11,498 bases of DNA from the NCBI GenBank assembly GCA_020438525.1, contig JAGQUL010000135.1, positions 1-11,498 of the forward strand, given 5' to 3'. A model generated the notes under the pieces. It was not told where the DNA came from, did not search any database, and worked only from the letters and a program-made list of their open reading frames with translations. Shown here one piece after another: positions 7,690-11,498 of the stretch; positions within the stretch are counted from its first letter, which is position 1, and each line of letters starts with the position of its first letter. Source of the stretch: Thermoleophilia bacterium (lineage in GTDB: Bacteria; Actinomycetota; Thermoleophilia; Gaiellales; SKUG01). The position numbers were made by a program, and so were the translations under genes.

Positions 7690-8493
7690 ATGCTGCTCGT
7701 CGTCGACGTCGGCAACACGCACACGGTCGCCGGGATCTACGACGAGGATTCCGCACCCGCGGTCGACCCGTCGGCACGCTGGCGCTGGCAGACCCACCGA
7801 TCCGCGACCGCCGACGAGCTGGCGGTGACGATCGCCGGGATGCTCGAGCTCGACGGGCATGCCCTGGCCGACATCACGCGCGTGGCGGTGTCGTCGGTCG
7901 TGCCACAGCTCACCGCGACCTGGCGGAGCGTCGCCGAGCGGCACCTGCAGGACCGCCGGCTGCTCGTGGTCGGACCAGGACTTCGGACCGGCTTCCGCCT
8001 GGCGGTCGACGAGCCCCACGAGGTCGGTGCAGACCGGATCGTCAATGCCGTTGCGGCGTGGGAGCGCTATGCCGGCCCCTGCATCGTGGTGGACCTCGGC
8101 ACCGCCACGACGTTCGACGTGATCGCCGACGGTCCCACCTATGTCGGCGGGGCGATCGCGCCGGGGATCGGGGTGTCGGTGCGGGCGCTCGTCGATCGCG
8201 CGGCTCGCCTGTCGAGCGTGGACCTGCACGTCCCGCTCTCGCCGATCGGTCGTGACACGGCCGACAGCGTTCGCAGCGGAACGATGCTCGGGGCCGTGGC
8301 GATGCTCGACGGGATGCTCGCACGGCTTCGTGATGCGCTGGTGGCCGAGCACGGGTGCGGTACGGACGTGCACGTTCCGGCGATCGCCACGGGTGGCTTC
8401 GCCACGACCCTCCACGACCACGTGGTGGGGCTCGACGCGGCCGATCCCGACCTCACGCTTCGGGGACTGCAGCTGCTGGCGCTGCATCGCTGA
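7690..8493 (+). CDS. coaX: Type III pantothenate kinase
   Basis: This 267-residue protein phosphorylates pantothenate to 4'-phosphopantothenate with ATP, the first step from vitamin B5 to coenzyme A, in the cytoplasm. The type III (CoaX) family belongs to the ASKHA fold and needs a monovalent cation. Visible signatures are the N-terminal phosphate loop D-V-G-N-T-H-T (6-12), G-A-D-R-I-V-N-A (113-120) with the likely catalytic aspartate D115, D-L-G-T-A-T-T-F-D (135-143) and G-G-A-I-A-P-G-I (153-160). Length matches the family (about 255-270). The start ATG is 4 nt after the preceding stop and has no strong ribosome-binding site, so translation may depend on the upstream gene. Its last 41 bp overlap the 3' end of panB on the other strand. 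It is functionally downstream of the neighbouring panC and panB. Confidence 0.97.
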   Translation: MLLVVDVGNTHTVAGIYDEDSAPAVDPSARWRWQTHRSATADELAVTIAGMLELDGHALADITRVAVSSVVPQLTATWRSVAERHLQDRRLLVVGPGLRTGFRLAVDEPHEVGADRIVNAVAAWERYAGPCIVVDLGTATTFDVIADGPTYVGGAIAPGIGVSVRALVDRAARLSSVDLHVPLSPIGRDTADSVRSGTMLGAVAMLDGMLARLRDALVAEHGCGTDVHVPAIATGGFATTLHDHVVGLDAADPDLTLRGLQLLALHR

Positions 8494-9328
8494 ACAGCGC
8501 GTCGAGCTCCGACGATGGCATCGGGTAGGTGTGCTCGTCGCGCGGGAATCGACCGCTGCGGACGTCGTCGACGTAGCGCTCCACCGCCGACCGTGACTGC
8601 ACCTCGATGTCGCCGTAGCGCTCCACGAACCGCGGTACACGATCACCGTAGCCGAGCATGTCGTGCCACACGAGCACCTGGCCGCTCGTGCCTGCACCGG
8701 CGCCGATCCCGATCGTCGGCACGTCGAGCCGCTCGGTGACGAGTCGAGCAACTGCATCGGGCACTGCCTCCAGGACCACGGCGATCGCGCCGGCTTCCTG
8801 CAGCGCGAGCGCGTCGCGAAGCAGGCGCCGGGCTCCCGCTGCGTCCTTGGCCTGCGCGCGGAATCCACCGAGTGCCGCGGCCGACTGGGGCGTGAGGCCG
8901 AGGTGCCCCACCACCGCGATGCCCGACTGCGTGATCGCGCGGACGCGGTCGACCATCAGCCCGCCGCCCTCGAGCTTCACGCAGTGTGCGCCGGCGGCGA
9001 CGAGCCGTCCGGCGTTGGTGATCGCCTGCTCGTCGCTCGGCTGGTACGACATGAACGGCAGGTCGCCCACGACGATCGCATCGCGCGCTCCCGTCGCGAC
9101 GGCTCGAACGAAGAGGAGCATCTCGTCCATGGTCACGTCGTTGGTGTTCGCGCGACCGAGCACGACCATGGCAGCGGAGTCGCCCACCAGCAGCATGTCG
9201 ACGCCGGCCTCGTCGGCGATCCGGGCGCTCGGATGGTCGTAGGCGGTGAGCATCACGAGCCGGCGGCCCCGTCGTGCCGCATCGCCGATCGTCGCGACCG
9301 TGAGGGGGCGTTGCGTGGAAGCGTTCAT
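8453..9328 (-). CDS. panB: 3-methyl-2-oxobutanoate hydroxymethyltransferase (ketopantoate hydroxymethyltransferase)
   Basis: PanB transfers a hydroxymethyl group from 5,10-methylene-tetrahydrofolate to 2-oxoisovalerate, giving ketopantoate, in the cytoplasm. The 291-residue product is a TIM barrel with family signatures: M-L-T-A-Y-D (26-31), V-G-D-S (48-51), V-G-D-L-P-F (87-92), V-K-L-E-G-G (117-122) and G-H-L-G-L-T-P-Q-S (141-149). By analogy with E. coli PanB, D50, D89 and E120 are the metal ligands and E187 is the catalytic acid. AAGGAG lies 8 nt before the ATG at 9328, which overlaps the panC stop as ATGA, so it is the translationally coupled last gene of the operon. The C-terminal tail is a little longer than usual, and it is this tail that runs into coaX. 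Confidence 0.97.
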   Translation of the reverse strand: MNASTQRPLTVATIGDAARRGRRLVMLTAYDHPSARIADEAGVDMLLVGDSAAMVVLGRANTNDVTMDEMLLFVRAVATGARDAIVVGDLPFMSYQPSDEQAITNAGRLVAAGAHCVKLEGGGLMVDRVRAITQSGIAVVGHLGLTPQSAAALGGFRAQAKDAAGARRLLRDALALQEAGAIAVVLEAVPDAVARLVTERLDVPTIGIGAGAGTSGQVLVWHDMLGYGDRVPRFVERYGDIEVQSRSAVERYVDDVRSGRFPRDEHTYPMPSSELDALFSDAAPAAAVPEA

Positions 9329-10224
9329 GTGTCGTCTCCTTCGTCGCCGCCCATTCGGGCGTTGTCGATCAGCCTCGTGGATCCGACCCGCGCGGCCACG
9401 AGCAGCGTCCACGGATCGTCTCGTTCCTCGAGCGCGGGCGGTCGCAGCTCGCCGTCGCGGACGACCTGCGCGTACTCGAGCGAGAGCCCGGGCTCTGCGT
9501 CGAGGATCGTGCGTGCGAGCGTCTCGAGCACGCGCGGATCGCGCTCGCCGGCTGCATGCGCGTGCCGCGCGGCGTGCAGCGCGCGCGGTATGGCGAGCGC
9601 CGCTGCTCGGTCGTCGACCGACAGGTACGCGTTGCGGCTCGACAGGGCCAGTCCGTCGGGCTCGCGTACGGTCGACACCGCGCGGATCGTGGTATCGACG
9701 AGCAGGTCGCGCAGCACGTGTCGGAGCACGACCAGCTGCTGGTAGTCCTTGCGGCCCAGGTACAGCACGTCGGGCTTCACGGCGCCGAGCAGTCGCACCA
9801 CGACGGTTGCGACCCCGTCGAAGTGCCCCGGCCGTGATGCTCCCTCGAGCAGGTCGGAGTCGCGCCCCACCACAACGCGCGTGGCCGCTGCGGGATCCGC
9901 GCCGTACACGTCCACGTCGCGTGGCAGCCACAGCACGTCGGCTCCGGCCGCCGCGACCACGGCGCGATCATGCTCGGGCGTGCGCGGGTAGCGGCCAAGG
10001 TCCTCGCCCGCGCCGAACTGCGTCGGATTCACGTAGCAGCTCGCGACCACCACGTCGCACTCGCTGCGGGCGACCTCGAGCAGACGTGCGTGACCGTCGT
10101 GCAGCGCGCCCATGGTCGGCACGAACCCGATCCGACCGCTTCGTGCCGCCAGCGCCGCACGCACCTCCTCCACGCGCTGCACGACGACGAGCTGGCGCTC
10201 GGCGGCGAACGTCGACGAGGTCAT
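9325..10224 (-). CDS. panC: Pantoate-beta-alanine ligase (pantothenate synthetase)
   Basis: PanC joins pantoate and beta-alanine using ATP, through a pantoyl-adenylate, to make pantothenate in the cytoplasm. The 299-residue protein shows the nucleotidyltransferase signature P-T-M-G-A-L-H-D-G-H (36-45, HIGH-like), N-P-T-Q-F (66-70), R-P-G-H-F-D-G-V (131-138), K-D-Y-Q-Q (159-163) and A-L-S-S-R-N (193-198, KMSKS-like). The family usually has Glu, Gln or Leu before K159, whereas this protein has Arg (G-R-K-D). The start ATG at 10224 is preceded by GGAGGTGA with good spacing and overlaps the stop of the DUF2520 gene as ATGA. Its own stop overlaps the panB start the same way. Beta-alanine would come from PanD, which is not in this window. 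Confidence 0.97.
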   Translation of the reverse strand: MTSSTFAAERQLVVVQRVEEVRAALAARSGRIGFVPTMGALHDGHARLLEVARSECDVVVASCYVNPTQFGAGEDLGRYPRTPEHDRAVVAAAGADVLWLPRDVDVYGADPAAATRVVVGRDSDLLEGASRPGHFDGVATVVVRLLGAVKPDVLYLGRKDYQQLVVLRHVLRDLLVDTTIRAVSTVREPDGLALSSRNAYLSVDDRAAALAIPRALHAARHAHAAGERDPRVLETLARTILDAEPGLSLEYAQVVRDGELRPPALEERDDPWTLLVAARVGSTRLIDNARMGGDEGDDT

Positions 10225-11045
10225 GACGTCACCTCCGTCGCCGTTGCCAGCGGCGCGCGTGCGGCCAGCGCCTCAGTTCGCGCGGCCAGCTCGTCGTACG
10301 CGTCGAGCAGCTCCGGTCGCACGTCGCGGATCGCCGCTCGGTGTGAGTCGATCGTGGTGCGATCGCCGCGGGCGATCGGGCCGGTGAGCGCAGCTTCCGG
10401 TCCGATGCGACGCACGTTGCCGATCGCCGCGGTCGCGAGCGACGCGAACGCGTCGACCGCGTCGTCGCGATCGATGCCCGTGGATTCGGCGAGCTCGATC
10501 GCATCGGCCAGGATCGCGGTCACGGCGTTCGCTGCGAGCGTCGCTGCCGCGTGCCACGTCGCTGCATCTCGATCGTCGAGCTGCACCGGCCGCATGCCAA
10601 GCAGTCGCGCGAGCTCGATCGCGTCGTCGAGGTCGTGCGCGTCGATCGCTGTGACCGCGCAGGTCACGCCGTCCAGCACGTCGCGCGGGGAGTCGGGCGT
10701 GACGACCTGCAGCGGGTGGATGCGCACGATTCGCAGCCGGCGTCGGTATCGACGGTTCAGCGACTGCAGCGCGATGCTTCCCGAGGTGACCACCACGAGT
10801 GGACGGTCGCCGACGAGCGTGGCTCCTGCGAGCTGTGCGAGTGCGTCCGGGATCGCGTCGTCGGGCACCGCGACGAACACCGTGTCGCAGCCGTCGACCA
10901 CGTCGGCGAGCTCGCGTTCGCTGCTGCGCGACCATGCGCCGTGGTCGGCGAGGCCGGCTTCGCGTGCTGCGGCAAGCAGGGCGCGGGCCATGCGGCCGGC
11001 ACCGATCGAACACGCGCAGCGAGCGCGTGCGGGTTTCATCTCCAT
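10221..11045 (-). CDS. Rossmann-fold and DUF2520 domain protein, candidate ketopantoate reductase
   Basis: The 274-residue protein begins with a dinucleotide-binding Rossmann loop (G-A-G-R-M, 15-19) and continues with strand-helix repeats ending near residue 155. It has the DUF2520 C-terminal helical domain, seen as [10 protein letters not shown] (165-174) and L-T-G-P-I-A-R-G-D (220-228) with H235 shortly after. Such proteins resemble the 6-phosphogluconate dehydrogenase-like and ketopantoate reductase-like families. It is the first gene of the coupled series DUF2520-panC-panB, and a gene of this family precedes panC in mycobacteria too (Rv3603c, as I recall). Since panE is absent here, it may reduce ketopantoate to pantoate; this is inference. 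I chose ATG 11045 (GAGG 5 nt upstream); ATG 11039 is an alternative. A longer open frame to 11150 would cross the promoter. Confidence 0.9.
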   Translation of the reverse strand: MEMKPARARCACSIGAGRMARALLAAAREAGLADHGAWSRSSERELADVVDGCDTVFVAVPDDAIPDALAQLAGATLVGDRPLVVVTSGSIALQSLNRRYRRRLRIVRIHPLQVVTPDSPRDVLDGVTCAVTAIDAHDLDDAIELARLLGMRPVQLDDRDAATWHAAATLAANAVTAILADAIELAESTGIDRDDAVDAFASLATAAIGNVRRIGPEAALTGPIARGDRTTIDSHRAAIRDVRPELLDAYDELAARTEALAARAPLATATEVTS

Positions 11046-11104
11046 GTCTCCCTCGCTTCCCTGCCCGCGCGCCAGGCGCAGGTCACGGTCGAGTCCGTGC
11101 GTGG

Positions 11105-11110
11105 AGTCTA
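11105..11110 (-). promoter_or_regulatory. Putative -10 element of the DUF2520-panC-panB operon (TAGACT)
   Basis: TAGACT on the minus strand fits TANNNT and would start transcription near 11098. That leaves a leader of about 53 nt that ends in a GAGGGAG ribosome-binding site, so this operon would be a leadered transcript, unlike the divergent ispH. No clear -35 element is seen. Confidence 0.4.
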
Positions 11111-11160
11111 CCCGTCCGGTCCACGATGCGATCACGCACTCGGGATGCACGGGTACCTGC

Positions 11161-11166
11161 GATACT
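11161..11166 (+). promoter_or_regulatory. Putative extended -10 element of ispH (TGC-GATACT)
   Basis: GATACT is preceded by TGC (11158-11160), an extended -10 pattern, and is followed by exactly 7 nt and the ATG at 11174. No ribosome-binding site lies between, so the ispH transcript is probably leaderless. Confidence 0.55.
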
Positions 11167-11173
11167 TCGCGGC

Positions 11174-11498
11174 ATGTCGTCTCCCCAGCCCCACCGTACG
11201 CTGCTGCTCGCCTCGCCCCGCGGCTGGTGCGCCGGCGTGGAACGCGCCGTGGACGCGGTCGAGCAGGTCCTCGACCTGCACGGGCCGCCCGTGTACGTGC
11301 GCAAGCAGATCGTGCACAACATCCACGTGGTTCGCGACCTCGAGGCGAAGGGTGCGATCTTCGTCGAGGAGCTGGACGAGGTGCCGGCCGGATCCGTCGT
11401 GGTGTACAGCGCGCACGGCGTGTCGCCGGCAGTCCGGGCCGAGGCCGACGAGCGTGACCTGCGCGTGATCGATGCGACCTGCCCGCTCGTCACGAAGG
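11174..11498 (+). CDS. ispH: 4-hydroxy-3-methylbut-2-enyl diphosphate reductase, N-terminal part (3' end outside window)
   Basis: IspH (LytB) reduces HMBPP to isopentenyl and dimethylallyl diphosphate, the last step of the MEP isoprenoid pathway, with a [4Fe-4S] cluster in the cytoplasm. The 108 visible residues hold two of the three cluster cysteines, C19 (R-G-W-C-A-G-V) and C103 (D-A-T-C-P-L-V). They also hold the substrate-contacting histidines H48 (I-V-H-N) and H81 (S-A-H-G-V). The third cysteine lies beyond the right edge. The start is supported by alignment of these motifs to the family and by the -10-like element 7 nt upstream. The gene is divergent from the pan operon across a 128-bp region. 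Confidence 0.96.
   Translation, partial: MSSPQPHRTLLLASPRGWCAGVERAVDAVEQVLDLHGPPVYVRKQIVHNIHVVRDLEAKGAIFVEELDEVPAGSVVVYSAHGVSPAVRAEADERDLRVIDATCPLVTK

Noticed and set aside
7052..7777. Upstream extension of the sensor kinase to 7777
   Set aside because: It would overlap the divergent coiled-coil gene and coaX and encodes a Ser/Arg-rich low-complexity sequence. The ATG at 7051 begins directly before the first GAF region.
8663..9745. 360-codon plus-strand frame across panB and panC
   Set aside because: It is antisense to two unmistakable enzymes, and its product is compositionally biased with no motif.

Overview
This is a very GC-rich, gene-dense window whose genes are typical of a high-GC actinobacterium. 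The signs are a CoaX-type pantothenate kinase, a DUF2520 protein coupled to panC, an actinobacterial-style multi-GAF histidine kinase, and several start codons 7-8 nt behind a -10-like hexamer (leaderless transcription). A deep-branching class such as Thermoleophilia is my best guess. That is an inference from style, with no 16S rRNA or phylogeny behind it.

Layout, left to right. (1) 2-2054, + strand: the C-terminal part of a Ycf46-like AAA+ ATPase, then two hydrophobic, alanine/glycine-rich proteins I do not recognise; the last two genes are 2 nt apart. (2) 2147-2433: a tRNA-Arg(UCU) with its own -10-like element and leader hairpin, followed by a 180-nt leader with three perfect stem-loops. 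(3) 2434-2931, +: a two-helix membrane protein of unknown function. It converges on a signalling pair across an 8-bp symmetric hairpin. (4) 7051-2943, - strand: a 1214-residue soluble sensor (about five GAF domains, one PAS, HisKA-like helix, HATPase_c) whose stop overlaps the start of a single-domain response regulator. (5) 7146-8493, +: a single-pass coiled-coil membrane protein with an EF-hand-like loop, then coaX 4 nt later. (6) 11045-8453, -: DUF2520 protein, panC and panB, each pair joined by an ATGA overlap; panB ends inside the 3' end of coaX. (7) 11174 to the right edge, +: the start of ispH (lytB).

How the genes work together: panB and panC make and use pantoate to form pantothenate, and coaX phosphorylates pantothenate in the first committed step to coenzyme A. 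The ketopantoate reductase step between PanB and PanC has no classical panE here. The DUF2520 Rossmann-fold protein sits first in the operon and is the obvious candidate for it. ispH catalyses the last step of the MEP isoprenoid pathway and is transcribed divergently from the pan operon.

The most striking observation is in the sensor kinase. Its H-box reads S-Y-V-L-R-T-P-L where S-H-E-L-R-T-P-L is expected, so the phospho-accepting histidine is a tyrosine (Y997) and the following glutamate is a valine, while the ATP-binding N, G1, F and G2 boxes and the partner receiver domain are intact. Second in interest are the AAA+/membrane-protein cassette at the left end and the DUF2520 protein as a possible replacement for PanE. 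No CRISPR array, insertion sequence or recognisable phage gene is present.
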